A DNA stretch of 64,000 nt from Clostridia bacterium (GTDB lineage: Bacteria; Bacillota; Clostridia; Oscillospirales; CAG-272): positions 1 to 64,000 of the forward strand of contig JAFTCN010000046.1 of assembly GCA_017454675.1 (NCBI GenBank). Reading direction: 5' to 3'. The position numbers were made by a program, and so were the translations under genes. Below the pieces are notes generated by a model, which made no database searches, was not told the DNA's origin, and saw nothing but the letters and a program-made list of their open reading frames with translations. How positions within the stretch are numbered: position 1 is the first letter of the stretch; every line of letters starts with the position of its first letter. Below, piece by piece: positions 54,482 through 62,766 of the stretch.

Positions 54482-55270
54482 ATGTCAGCAAAACTCGGAA
54501 TCAATCTCAACTGCTACGGACCCCTTCCGGTCGACGAACAGATCGGACTCATGAAAAGGAACGGCTTCGAAGCCTGTTTCACCGGCTCCGAGAACCGCGA
54601 TCTCGACAGCATCATCCCCGCTCTCCGGGCCGCCGGGATCTCGTGCGACAACTTCCACGCACCGTTCGACAAGATCAACGCCATCTGGAAGGACAGCGAG
54701 ACCGGTGAAGAGATGTGCGCAAGGCTCCTCCGCTCTGTCGAAGCCTGCGCAAGATACGAAGTCCCCGCACTCGTGGTGCATCTTTCGTCGGGCCTGACTC
54801 CTCCGCACGTAAATGACATCGGCTGCGAGAGATGGCATAAGATCATGGATCTCGCCGACGGGCTGGGCGTAGCCGTCTGCTACGAGAACCAGCGGATGCT
54901 CTCGAACCTGGCCTTCGCCTTCGAGGAGTTTCCGGCCGCCCGCTTCTGCTGGGACTGCGGACACGAGTTCTGCTTCACCCCCGGACGTCACTATATGCCT
55001 CTCTTCGGCGATAAGCTCTCGGCCCTGCACATCCACGACAACCACCGCGTCTTCAACGGAGACGACCATATGATCCCGGGGGACGCCGATATCGATTTCG
55101 GATACGTCGCCGCGATGATAGCCGGGTCGGGCTACGAAGGCACGCTCATGCTCGAACTCATCAGAAAAAAGACTGATTTCTACGATGACTGGACGGCAGA
55201 GCGCTACTACGCTCACGCCGCCGAGGCGGCGGGAAAGCTCTCCGCCGCGATCGCTGCGGCCTCCCTGTGA
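54482..55270 (+). CDS. Sugar phosphate isomerase/epimerase-like TIM barrel
   Basis: A 262-residue AP-endonuclease-2-like barrel. Metal-site blocks are visible in order: FHAPFDKIN, VVHLSSG, CYENQRM, FCWDCGHEF, LHIHDNHRV and MLELIRKK. Such enzymes isomerise or epimerise free or phosphorylated sugars and inositols. Start alternatives are the ATG at 54482 and a GTG at 54443; neither has an ideal ribosome binding site. It is followed by the solute-binding lipoprotein and may serve the same substrate. Confidence 0.85.
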   Translation: MSAKLGINLNCYGPLPVDEQIGLMKRNGFEACFTGSENRDLDSIIPALRAAGISCDNFHAPFDKINAIWKDSETGEEMCARLLRSVEACARYEVPALVVHLSSGLTPPHVNDIGCERWHKIMDLADGLGVAVCYENQRMLSNLAFAFEEFPAARFCWDCGHEFCFTPGRHYMPLFGDKLSALHIHDNHRVFNGDDHMIPGDADIDFGYVAAMIAGSGYEGTLMLELIRKKTDFYDDWTAERYYAHAAEAAGKLSAAIAAASL

Positions 55271-55368
55271 GCGCCGGCGCAGGTTTCCGCGGACACTCCG
55301 GCGGACCGGTTTATCTCATACACGATAAAAAACACTCAAAGACCACTCAAAGATAAAAGGAGCAAATC

Positions 55369-56850
55369 ATGAAAAAAGCACTGAGTCTCATTCTGGCTTT
55401 GATGCTGCTTGCGGCAGCCTTCGCCGGCTGCGCGGAAGGGACCGGCGGCGAAGACACCGCCACAGACGTCCCCACCGCGCAGGTCTCCGACACCGAAGCA
55501 GGCACATCAGATCTGTACGATTTGAACGGATACCTGAAGGACAGCATACCCGAGGGAAAGTTCAACTACAACGACGAGGAATTCAACGTTCTCTACTGGT
55601 CTGACCGCGAACACGAGGAATTCGTGGCCGAAGCGATGACAGGCGACGCCGTCAACGACGCCATCTTCACCCGCAATCTCAACACCGAGACGCGCATGGG
55701 CGTGAAGCTGGTCTTCACCGGCACGCCCGGAAACGCCTCAAACAACGCGAACTTCACCGCCAAGGTCGACGCCGCCATCCAGTCGGGCATGCACGAATAC
55801 GACATGATCGGCGTATATTCGATCACCGCCGGCAACCTGGCCGTCAAGGGCTTCCTGTCCGAACTCGGCGGACACGATTATCCCGATCTCGACAAACCCT
55901 GGTGGCCCGCCTCGCTGATCAACGACGCGACGATCCACGGCAAGCTCTTCTTCGCGTCGGGCGATATCTCCGCCAACGTCATCTACATGATGTACGTGAC
56001 CTTCTTCAACAAGCAGATGATCGACAACCGCAATCTCGAGAGCCCCTACGATCTCGTCAAGAACGGCAAGTGGACGATCGACAAGATGTTCGAGATGTGC
56101 CAGGGCATCTACGAGGATACCGACAACTCCGGGAATCCCACACTCGGCGACACCTACGGACAGTACGCCTATACCCTCCACCTTGATCCCTTCCTCATCG
56201 GTTCCGGCATCACCTGCATCGACGCCTCGGGCGACGAGCTCGCCATAAACGAGGAATTCTACGGCGAGAAGGCCGGCGACATCGCAAAGAAGATCTCCGA
56301 CTTCTTCCACTCGAACGACAAGGCTTATCTTATCACGGTCAACGACAAGGTGCACCAGTACTTCGGAAGCGACAGGAGCCTCTTCTGGAACGACCGCTGC
56401 CGCAACAGCGCCACCTTCAAGAACAACGAGATCTCGTTCGGCGTCGTGCCCAACCCGATGTTCAACGAAGACCAGGACGCTTTCTACACCTGCATCGGCA
56501 ACCCGTTCTCGATCTACTGCATCCCGAGCGACGCCCCCGACGTGGACATGTCGACCGCCGTCATGGAGTGCTACGCATCCGAGACCTACCGCAACGTCTC
56601 GCCCGCCCTTTATGAGATCACCCTAAAGTACCGCTACACCGATGACGCCACATCCTCCGAGATGTTCGACATCATCCGCTCGAGCGTCGTATTCGACCTC
56701 GGCCGCATCTTCTCGTCCAACCTCGGCAACCCCTACACCATGTTCGAAAACTCCGTGAAGGAGGGTTCGAACTGGTCGACCGTCGCCGCCAGCAACGCGA
56801 AGCGCGTATGGCCTGCCAATCTGAAAGACATCAACGGCGCGTTCGAATGA
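55369..56850 (+). CDS. Extracellular solute-binding lipoprotein, family 1-like
   Basis: A 493-residue lipoprotein: signal peptide with AAAFAGC (lipidated Cys21), a Thr/Asp-rich linker, then a sugar-type binding fold (FNVLYWSDREHEEF, VDAAIQSGMHEYDMI, WWPASLINDATI). The family imports oligosaccharides through ABC permeases, but no permease or ATPase lies nearby, so it is an orphan that must pair with a distant transporter or act as a receptor. AAAGGAG lies eight bases upstream. Confidence 0.88.
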   Translation: MKKALSLILALMLLAAAFAGCAEGTGGEDTATDVPTAQVSDTEAGTSDLYDLNGYLKDSIPEGKFNYNDEEFNVLYWSDREHEEFVAEAMTGDAVNDAIFTRNLNTETRMGVKLVFTGTPGNASNNANFTAKVDAAIQSGMHEYDMIGVYSITAGNLAVKGFLSELGGHDYPDLDKPWWPASLINDATIHGKLFFASGDISANVIYMMYVTFFNKQMIDNRNLESPYDLVKNGKWTIDKMFEMCQGIYEDTDNSGNPTLGDTYGQYAYTLHLDPFLIGSGITCIDASGDELAINEEFYGEKAGDIAKKISDFFHSNDKAYLITVNDKVHQYFGSDRSLFWNDRCRNSATFKNNEISFGVVPNPMFNEDQDAFYTCIGNPFSIYCIPSDAPDVDMSTAVMECYASETYRNVSPALYEITLKYRYTDDATSSEMFDIIRSSVVFDLGRIFSSNLGNPYTMFENSVKEGSNWSTVAASNAKRVWPANLKDINGAFE

Positions 56851-56915
56851 GAACGGCCTGACCCCGCCCGCCGGAGGCTCCGACGCCCGAGGGCCGGAGA
56901 CAACGGTTTTCATAC

Positions 56916-58475
56916 ATGGATAAAACGATACTGATATCGCTTCTGAAAAAGACGCGCGAGGCCGTATTCTCGGTGCTGCCGGTCTCGGCCGCCGCACTTG
57001 CGGTCTCGCTCGTCCCGGGCGCCGGCATCGACGTCCGTACAGCGGTGATCTTCTGCGTGTGCACGCTGCTCATGATCGTCGGCATCGCCGTCTTCAACCT
57101 CGGAGCCGACATGTCGATGATGCCGATGGGCGAGCGCGTCGGATCCGGTCTTACGAAGACCGGAAAGATCCCGCTCCTGTTCGGAGCCTGCTTCGTGCTC
57201 GGTCTGCTCATCACGGTGGCAGAACCGGATCTGTCGGTGCTCGCGTCGCAGACCTCGTCGGTCATAAACGGCAGGGTCCTGGTGTTCGCCGTCGGAGCCG
57301 GCGTGGCTTTCTGCCTCACCGTCGGCGCCAACGTTATAACCGGCAGACAGAACCTCATTCGCCTGCTGCTCTTCTTCTACATGGCGGTCTTTTCCTTCTG
57401 CGCGGTGCTCGCGGAGAACGGAAGATCGACCCTTCTTCCTCTCGTGTTCGATTCGGGAGGAGTCACGACGGGACCGGTCAGCGTCCCCTTCCTTATGGCG
57501 CTGGGCGTCGGGATCGCGTCCGCCGCGGGCGGCGACAGCCGGCGCGACAACAGCTTCGGACTGATCTCGCTGTGCTCTGTCGGTCCGCTCTTCGCACTCG
57601 CCGCGCTCTTCATCTTCTCTGACGGCTCGCCGGCGTATTCCCTGCCCCCGTACTCGGTCGCCGAAGGCCCCGGGACATTCTTCTCGGAACTCGGTTCGGT
57701 ATCGCTCGATCTCCTCGTGTCGATAGGCCTCATAATCGCCTTCTTCACGGCGCTTCAGCTAACCGTTCTGAGGCTCCACAGGGCTGAACTGCTCCGCATG
57801 GGCATAGGGATAGTCTACACCTTTGCCGGCCTCGCCGTCTTCCTCACTGCCGTGAACGTCGGATATATGCCCGTGGGCTTTAAGATAGGCGGCCTGCTGG
57901 CGGGGCTTCCCCGCCCGGCTATCGCCGCGGCGGGCGTGATGCTCGGCGCCATGACGGTGCTGGCCGAACCGGCGGTGCACGTCCTGACGAAACAGGTCGA
58001 GGACGTCACCGGAGGGCTCGTCTCGCGGCGAGCGGTAAGGATAGGTCTTGCCGCCGGCGTGGGCATCTCGATAGCCCTCTCGTTCATCCGTATCATATAC
58101 GGTTTCTCGGTACTCTGGTACCTTATTCCCGGATATATCCTCTCTTTTGCCCTTTCGTTCTTCGTGCCGGGAATCTACAGCGCGATAGCCTTCGATTCGG
58201 GCGGAGTCGCGAGCGGACCTCTTACTTCGAGCTTCATACTGCCCGTCGCCATCGGTCTGTGCGCCGCGCTGCGCGGCGAGAGCGAAGTACTGCGCTGCGC
58301 CTTCGGCACCGTGGCCGTCGTCGCCATGACGCCGCTCATCACGGTGCAGACTCTCGGCTTCCGCTCTGTCGTCTCTGCCGCGGTGCGCCGGAGGATCGTC
58401 ATGCGCCGCATACTCGGTTCCGACGACGAGCAGATAATCTATTTCGGGCAGCGTAAAAAAGAAAATGAAGAATAA
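56916..58475 (+). CDS. DUF1538 membrane protein, two tandem domains
   Basis: A 519-residue protein with about twelve helices arranged as two homologous halves. Each half has an AEP motif (VAEPDLSVLASQ; LAEPAVHVLTKQ) and a FDSGG(V)-TGP-like block (FDSGGVTTGPVSVPF; FDSGGVASGPLTSSF). These conserved polar motifs in both halves suggest an inverted-repeat-like transporter or channel. The family has no firmly assigned substrate. It is followed, with an 11-bp overlap, by two P-II-like genes, a layout that recalls AmtB-GlnK. Confidence 0.88.
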   Translation: MDKTILISLLKKTREAVFSVLPVSAAALAVSLVPGAGIDVRTAVIFCVCTLLMIVGIAVFNLGADMSMMPMGERVGSGLTKTGKIPLLFGACFVLGLLITVAEPDLSVLASQTSSVINGRVLVFAVGAGVAFCLTVGANVITGRQNLIRLLLFFYMAVFSFCAVLAENGRSTLLPLVFDSGGVTTGPVSVPFLMALGVGIASAAGGDSRRDNSFGLISLCSVGPLFALAALFIFSDGSPAYSLPPYSVAEGPGTFFSELGSVSLDLLVSIGLIIAFFTALQLTVLRLHRAELLRMGIGIVYTFAGLAVFLTAVNVGYMPVGFKIGGLLAGLPRPAIAAAGVMLGAMTVLAEPAVHVLTKQVEDVTGGLVSRRAVRIGLAAGVGISIALSFIRIIYGFSVLWYLIPGYILSFALSFFVPGIYSAIAFDSGGVASGPLTSSFILPVAIGLCAALRGESEVLRCAFGTVAVVAMTPLITVQTLGFRSVVSAAVRRRIVMRRILGSDDEQIIYFGQRKKENEE

Positions 58476-58893
58476 AGAAAAAGAGACGACGGCGGAACAG
58501 AAGAACGTGCTCCGGTCGGGACGTCTCGAAGTCCTCGTGACGATCGTCGGAAGGCACAAGGCGGATTCCTATCTCGACCTCATACGCACCTACGAGTCGA
58601 ACATGCAGATCTCGGTCCCCGCCTTCGGGACCGCCGGGACCGCCGGCAGCGACATCGCGACGATGCTGGGCATCGAAGACAACGACAGGACCGTCATATT
58701 CAGCGTGATCCGCGAGGATCAGTCGCCCGACATCCTCTCGGAGATCGGAAAGAGGTTCAGGCGGGTCCGCGAAGGCAAAGGCATCGCATTCACCCTGCCT
58801 ATGTCGAGCATAATCGGAGTCGCGCTCTTCGGATTCCTCAGCAACGGAAGGCCGGGGAGCGGAGGACGCGGAACGTCCGGAACGGAGGACTGA
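58465..58893 (+). CDS. P-II-like signalling protein, longer paralog
   Basis: A 142-residue protein with a P-II/GlnB-like ferredoxin fold from residue about 20 (RLEVLVTIVGRHKADSYLDLI) to REGKGIAFTLPMSSIIGVAL. It has an N-terminal extension of about 18 charged residues and a Gly/Ser-rich C-terminal tail. The canonical uridylylation Tyr51 T-loop is not seen; the loop region reads VPAFGTAGTAGSDIATMLG. It probably binds a nucleotide and controls the DUF1538 protein. It overlaps that gene by 11 bp. Confidence 0.78.
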   Translation: MKNKEKETTAEQKNVLRSGRLEVLVTIVGRHKADSYLDLIRTYESNMQISVPAFGTAGTAGSDIATMLGIEDNDRTVIFSVIREDQSPDILSEIGKRFRRVREGKGIAFTLPMSSIIGVALFGFLSNGRPGSGGRGTSGTED

Positions 58894-58896
58894 GAT

Positions 58897-59208
58897 ATGG
58901 CTGCAATGAGCTACGAAATGATAATGTGCATAGTGAACTCCGGCTGCGCGGCGGACGTGATGGTCGCCGCGAGAGACGCGGGAGTCAGGGGAGGAACGGT
59001 CATACGCGGACACGGCACAGCCGCGAAGGAAGCCGAAGAATTCTTCCGCATCACCGTCCAGCCCGAAAAAGAGATAGTGATAATGCTGGTGCCGTCGGAG
59101 ATCAAGGACAGCGTCCTGCATGCGCTATACAGGTCCGTCGGTCTCGATACGCGGGGACAGGGGATCGCCTTCTCGATCCCGGTGAACGACGCGGTGGGAC
59201 TCTCCTAG
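58897..59208 (+). CDS. P-II-like signalling protein, shorter paralog
   Basis: A 103-residue P-II-like protein (EMIMCIVNSGCAADVMVAARDAG, then GGTVIRGHGT and GQGIAFSIPVNDAVGLS). The GHGT loop and the G-x-GIAFSIPV end are shared with P-II proteins found beside DUF1538. It starts four bases after the longer paralog. The pair may form a heterotrimer or two separate sensors. Confidence 0.8.
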   Translation: MAAMSYEMIMCIVNSGCAADVMVAARDAGVRGGTVIRGHGTAAKEAEEFFRITVQPEKEIVIMLVPSEIKDSVLHALYRSVGLDTRGQGIAFSIPVNDAVGLS

Positions 59209-59387
59209 CGCCCCTCCCCGCCGCCCGCGCCGCTTGAGCGGCAGTCCGCACTCACACAAGACGGACAGTGAACTTCAGAAAGCAAACAATGCCATACGGG
59301 ACGCCCCTCCCGGAAGGCGGAAATACCGATAAACACACCGCTGACGGCGCTCTTGCGCCGGCGCTGAGAAAAGAAAGGAACAACACC

Positions 59388-59636
59388 ATGACGGCAGCCG
59401 AAATCAAAGCAAAAGTCGAAGAACTCGTTAAAAAGATAACCGGGAGCAAGAACCTCCTCGCCGGATTCAGGTCCGATCCCCTCGGGACCGTTAAGAAACT
59501 GCTCGGAAAGGGCGTCCCCGCCGACGCCACCGAAAAGATCACCGAGGCCGTGAAAGCCAGGATCGGATTCGAAGACGTCAAGGACGACGCCGAGGGAGTC
59601 ATCTCGAAGATCACCGGCCTCTTCGGAAAAAAGTGA
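59388..59636 (+). CDS. Small helical protein, Clostridia-type
   Basis: An 82-residue protein beginning MTAAEIKAKVEELVKKITG, with LAGFRSDPLGTVKKLLGKGVP and ending ITGLFGKK. Similar short proteins with a DPxxTVKxLLG motif are frequent in Clostridia and lack a known function. The motif recalls the leader part of Nif11/nitrile-hydratase-like precursor peptides, but no modification enzyme is nearby and there is no obvious core peptide. AAAGGA lies eight bases upstream of the ATG. It starts a tightly packed pair with the next TIM-barrel gene (3-bp gap). Confidence 0.7.
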   Translation: MTAAEIKAKVEELVKKITGSKNLLAGFRSDPLGTVKKLLGKGVPADATEKITEAVKARIGFEDVKDDAEGVISKITGLFGKK

Positions 59637-59639
59637 CCA

Positions 59640-60488
59640 ATGCCTGCCTTCAGACTCTGCGGCTTCGCGGATGAAGCCGACAGCCTGCTCGACGGAAAGA
59701 TAAGCGCCCTCCGCGGAAACGGGATGGACCTTATCGAGCTCCGGGGCATCGACGGCAAAAACGTCGCCGCTCTCACTCAGAAAGAGGCAAAAGAGACCGC
59801 GCAACGGCTGCGCGACGCCGGCATCGGCGTGTGGTCGGTAGGTTCGCCGATAGGCAAGGTCGACATCTCTTCGCCGGCCGACGACGAGACCGACCGCTTC
59901 ATGCGGATACTCGACACCGCCGTCATCTGCGGCGCCGGGAACATCCGGCTCTTCTCTTTCTACGGGACCGGCGGCGACAGCCGTTACCTCGACGAAGTGG
60001 TACGCCGCCTCCGCACGATGCTGGAGCGCTCCGCCGGAAGCGGAGTCACCCTCTGCCACGAAAACGAAAAAGGCATATACGGCGATACCGCTGACAGATG
60101 CGCCGCGATACACGAAGCCCTGCCCGGACTGCGCGGGGTATTCGACCCCGCGAACTACGTCCAGTGCGGCGAGGACATCCTCAGCGCCTGGAAAAAGCTC
60201 TCGGGATACGTCAAATACGCCCATATCAAGGACGCTCTGTCAGACGGCAGGGTCGTTCCTCCCGGAGACGGCGTCGGGCACCTGCCCGAGCTGCTCCCAC
60301 TCTTTGCCGGAGCCGGAGTCGGCGTACTCACCCTTGAGCCGCATCTGCGCGTCTTCAAGGGACTGTCGTCGCTCGAGGGCGGGAAGCGGCCGCCAGTCGG
60401 CAGCGACGCCGTACCGCAGTTCGCGAGCGGCAGAGAAGCCTTCGACTTCGCGGCGACAAAGCTCCGCGGGCTCATATCCGCAATCTGA
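59640..60488 (+). CDS. Sugar phosphate isomerase/epimerase-like TIM barrel
   Basis: A 282-residue barrel of the AP-endonuclease-2 group: LCGFADEADSLLDGKI, MDLIELRGIDGKNV, TLCHENEKGIYG (metal Glu), GVFDPANYVQCG (Asp), YAHIKDAL (His) and LTLEPHL (final Glu). The FADEA start is shared by a Clostridia subgroup found with sugar oxidoreductases. It starts three bases after the small helical protein. Substrate unknown. Confidence 0.87.
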   Translation: MPAFRLCGFADEADSLLDGKISALRGNGMDLIELRGIDGKNVAALTQKEAKETAQRLRDAGIGVWSVGSPIGKVDISSPADDETDRFMRILDTAVICGAGNIRLFSFYGTGGDSRYLDEVVRRLRTMLERSAGSGVTLCHENEKGIYGDTADRCAAIHEALPGLRGVFDPANYVQCGEDILSAWKKLSGYVKYAHIKDALSDGRVVPPGDGVGHLPELLPLFAGAGVGVLTLEPHLRVFKGLSSLEGGKRPPVGSDAVPQFASGREAFDFAATKLRGLISAI

Positions 60489-60669
60489 GCCGGCGTCCGG
60501 ACCTCCCAGTCAGGTCCGCGGGCGGAAACCGGAAGCTTCGGCGCGGCTTCTCCTCCGCGCCGGTACCCTCCCGTACACTCCACTTTCCTCCCGTCAAATC
60601 CGCTTTCCGGGGAAGACGCCGGAAGGGCGGAAAGACAAACAAAATAATTAAAAGAAGCAGGGTCCTAGA
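60489..60669. other. Intergenic stretch without visible feature
   Basis: GC-rich sequence between two isomerase genes. I see no convincing promoter, terminator or coding frame; the AAGAAGC near 60653 is only a weak ribosome binding site for the next gene. Confidence 0.6.
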
Positions 60670-61449
60670 ATGATCATCGGAGCACAGTTATATACGGTCA
60701 GAAACTTCTGCCAGACCCCTGAGGGCCTCCGGTCGAGCCTGCGGCGCTGCGCCGAAATGGGATACCGCGCGGTGCAGCTGTCGGGCGTATGCGAGTACGA
60801 TCCGGCGGAGATGTCGGACATGCTCGCCGAATTCGGCCTCGAGGCGCCGCTCACGCACACCCCGTTTTCACGCATCACAGGACAGACCGATGCCGTGATA
60901 TCCGAACACAGGGTCTTCGGAGCGAGATACATAGGTCTCGGCTCGATGCCGGATCTCAAAAAGAGCGGCTGCGACGTCGGGCTTCTCGACCGCAACCTCG
61001 CGCTGCTCGCGCCCGCGGTCGAAAAGATCCGCGAGGCAGGAATGGTATTCATGTACCACAACCACAATATGGAGTTCGCGAGGACGGAGAGCGGCGAGCT
61101 GCTGCTCGAACATATCGCGAAAGCACTTCCCGCCGACTGCACCGGCATCACGCTCGACTGTTACTGGGTGACCGCCGGAGGCGGAGACCCGGCGTACTGG
61201 CTGCGCCGGCTGTCGGGAAGAGTCGACTGTATACATCTCAAGGACATGGTCTACAGCGGCGAGGACAGCGCCGTCAGGATGGCTCCCGTCGGACGCGGGA
61301 ACCTCAACCACAGGGCGATCGTCGATGCCGCGAAGGACGCCGGTGTTCGATACGCGTTCGTCGAACAGGATCACTGCTACGGCGAGGATCCCTTCGACTG
61401 CCTGAAGGAGAGCCTGGACAGTCTCCGCGCTCTGGGCTGCGCCGACTGA
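60670..61449 (+). CDS. Sugar phosphate isomerase/epimerase-like TIM barrel (IolE-like)
   Basis: A 259-residue barrel: MIIGAQLYTVRNFCQTPEGL, GYRAVQLSGV, FMYHNHNMEFAR (metal block), LDCYWVTAGGGDPAYWLRRL, CIHLKDMVYSG and FVEQDHCYG (final Glu). These blocks resemble IolE/xylose isomerase-like proteins that often form operons with Gfo/Idh dehydrogenases, as here: the next gene follows after 41 bp. The two probably act in sequence on an oxidised sugar or inositol. Confidence 0.88.
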   Translation: MIIGAQLYTVRNFCQTPEGLRSSLRRCAEMGYRAVQLSGVCEYDPAEMSDMLAEFGLEAPLTHTPFSRITGQTDAVISEHRVFGARYIGLGSMPDLKKSGCDVGLLDRNLALLAPAVEKIREAGMVFMYHNHNMEFARTESGELLLEHIAKALPADCTGITLDCYWVTAGGGDPAYWLRRLSGRVDCIHLKDMVYSGEDSAVRMAPVGRGNLNHRAIVDAAKDAGVRYAFVEQDHCYGEDPFDCLKESLDSLRALGCAD

Positions 61450-61490
61450 CCCCTCTCCGGCAGAAAGTCATACGAAAAGAGGAAACAGCT

Positions 61491-62684
61491 ATGGAAAAAG
61501 TTCGCGTCGGGATAATCGGTGTGGGCAACATGGGCTCTACCCACTTCAAGTCTGTCATCGGAGGCAAGGTCCCCGGCCTCGAGGTCACAGCGATCGCAGA
61601 CCGCAGGCCGTCGAGGCTCGAATGGGCGGCGTCGTATTTTGCCGAGGCAAAAGAAAACGGCAAGACGTCGAACGGTGGATACAAAGCCTTCTCCGAGGGC
61701 AGCGATCTCATCGCGTCCGGTTCATGCGACGCGGTACTGATCTGCATACCTCATTATTTCCACCCGCCGATGGCAGTCGAAGCCTTCCGCCACGGCCTGC
61801 ACGTGATGTGCGAGAAGCCAGCCGGAGTCTACACTCTCCAGGTCCGCGAAATGATGGCGGAGGCCGACAGGCACCCCGAACTCGTCTTCGGGATGATGTT
61901 CAACCAGCGCACGAACCACGTATACCGCAAGATGCGCGAGATCATCCGCTCGGGCGAACTCGGAAACATCCGCCGGACCAGCTGGATCATCACGACCTGG
62001 TACAGATCGCAGTTTTACTACGATTCGGGCGACTGGCGCGCGACCTGGAGCGGCGAGGGCGGCGGAGTGCTGCTCAACCAGTGCCCGCACCAGCTCGACC
62101 TCTGGCAGTGGATCTGCGGAATGCCCGTCCTCATCGACGCCCATATGAAATACGGCAAATGGCACGACATCGAAGTCGAGGACGACGTCACCGCTTACTG
62201 CGAATACGCGAACGGCGCGACGGGCACCTTCATCACCTCTACCGGAGACGCCCCCGGAACCAACCGTTTCGAAGTCGTCTGCGACGGCGGAACGCTCGTC
62301 TGCGACTCCAAGACCCTTACTCTGGCCAAACTCGACGTTCCGCTCGATAAATTCGACGGAAGGGCTGCCGGCTCGGCCTTCGCGCATCCGAACAGCACTC
62401 TGTCGGAGGTCGAGACCGACGGCGAGAACCCGCAGCACAACGGCGTGCTCCGGGCCTTTGCCGACGCGATACTTCACGGCGGAAAGCTCGTCGCCGACGG
62501 CCGCGAGGGAATATTCGGCCTGACCGTATCGAACGCCATGCATCTTTCGGCATGGCTCGGACACGAAGTGGAGATCCCGTTCGACGAGACGCTCTTCCGC
62601 GACGAACTGATGAAGCGCGCGGCGTCCTCGAGACGCAAGGGGACCGTCACCGAGGTCACCTCCAACACAGAAGGAACCTACTGA
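61491..62684 (+). CDS. Gfo/Idh/MocA-family oxidoreductase
   Basis: A 397-residue enzyme with VRVGIIGVGNMGSTH (NAD(P) loop, residues about 4-18), MCEKPAGVY (the catalytic-site EKP lysine) and GEGGGVLLNQCPHQLDLWQW with the conserved Asp-x-x-His-like region. The intact EKP contrasts with the family member at 26547. It probably oxidises or reduces the product of the IolE-like enzyme upstream. GAGG precedes the ATG at 61491 by nine bases. Confidence 0.92.
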   Translation: MEKVRVGIIGVGNMGSTHFKSVIGGKVPGLEVTAIADRRPSRLEWAASYFAEAKENGKTSNGGYKAFSEGSDLIASGSCDAVLICIPHYFHPPMAVEAFRHGLHVMCEKPAGVYTLQVREMMAEADRHPELVFGMMFNQRTNHVYRKMREIIRSGELGNIRRTSWIITTWYRSQFYYDSGDWRATWSGEGGGVLLNQCPHQLDLWQWICGMPVLIDAHMKYGKWHDIEVEDDVTAYCEYANGATGTFITSTGDAPGTNRFEVVCDGGTLVCDSKTLTLAKLDVPLDKFDGRAAGSAFAHPNSTLSEVETDGENPQHNGVLRAFADAILHGGKLVADGREGIFGLTVSNAMHLSAWLGHEVEIPFDETLFRDELMKRAASSRRKGTVTEVTSNTEGTY

Positions 62685-62766
62685 ACAACAGGGTGATCCC
62701 GGCCGCCCGCGGCGCCGGCCGATACTCACCGACCCACCGGCATTTTGTCAAAGGTAATCGAATGAA

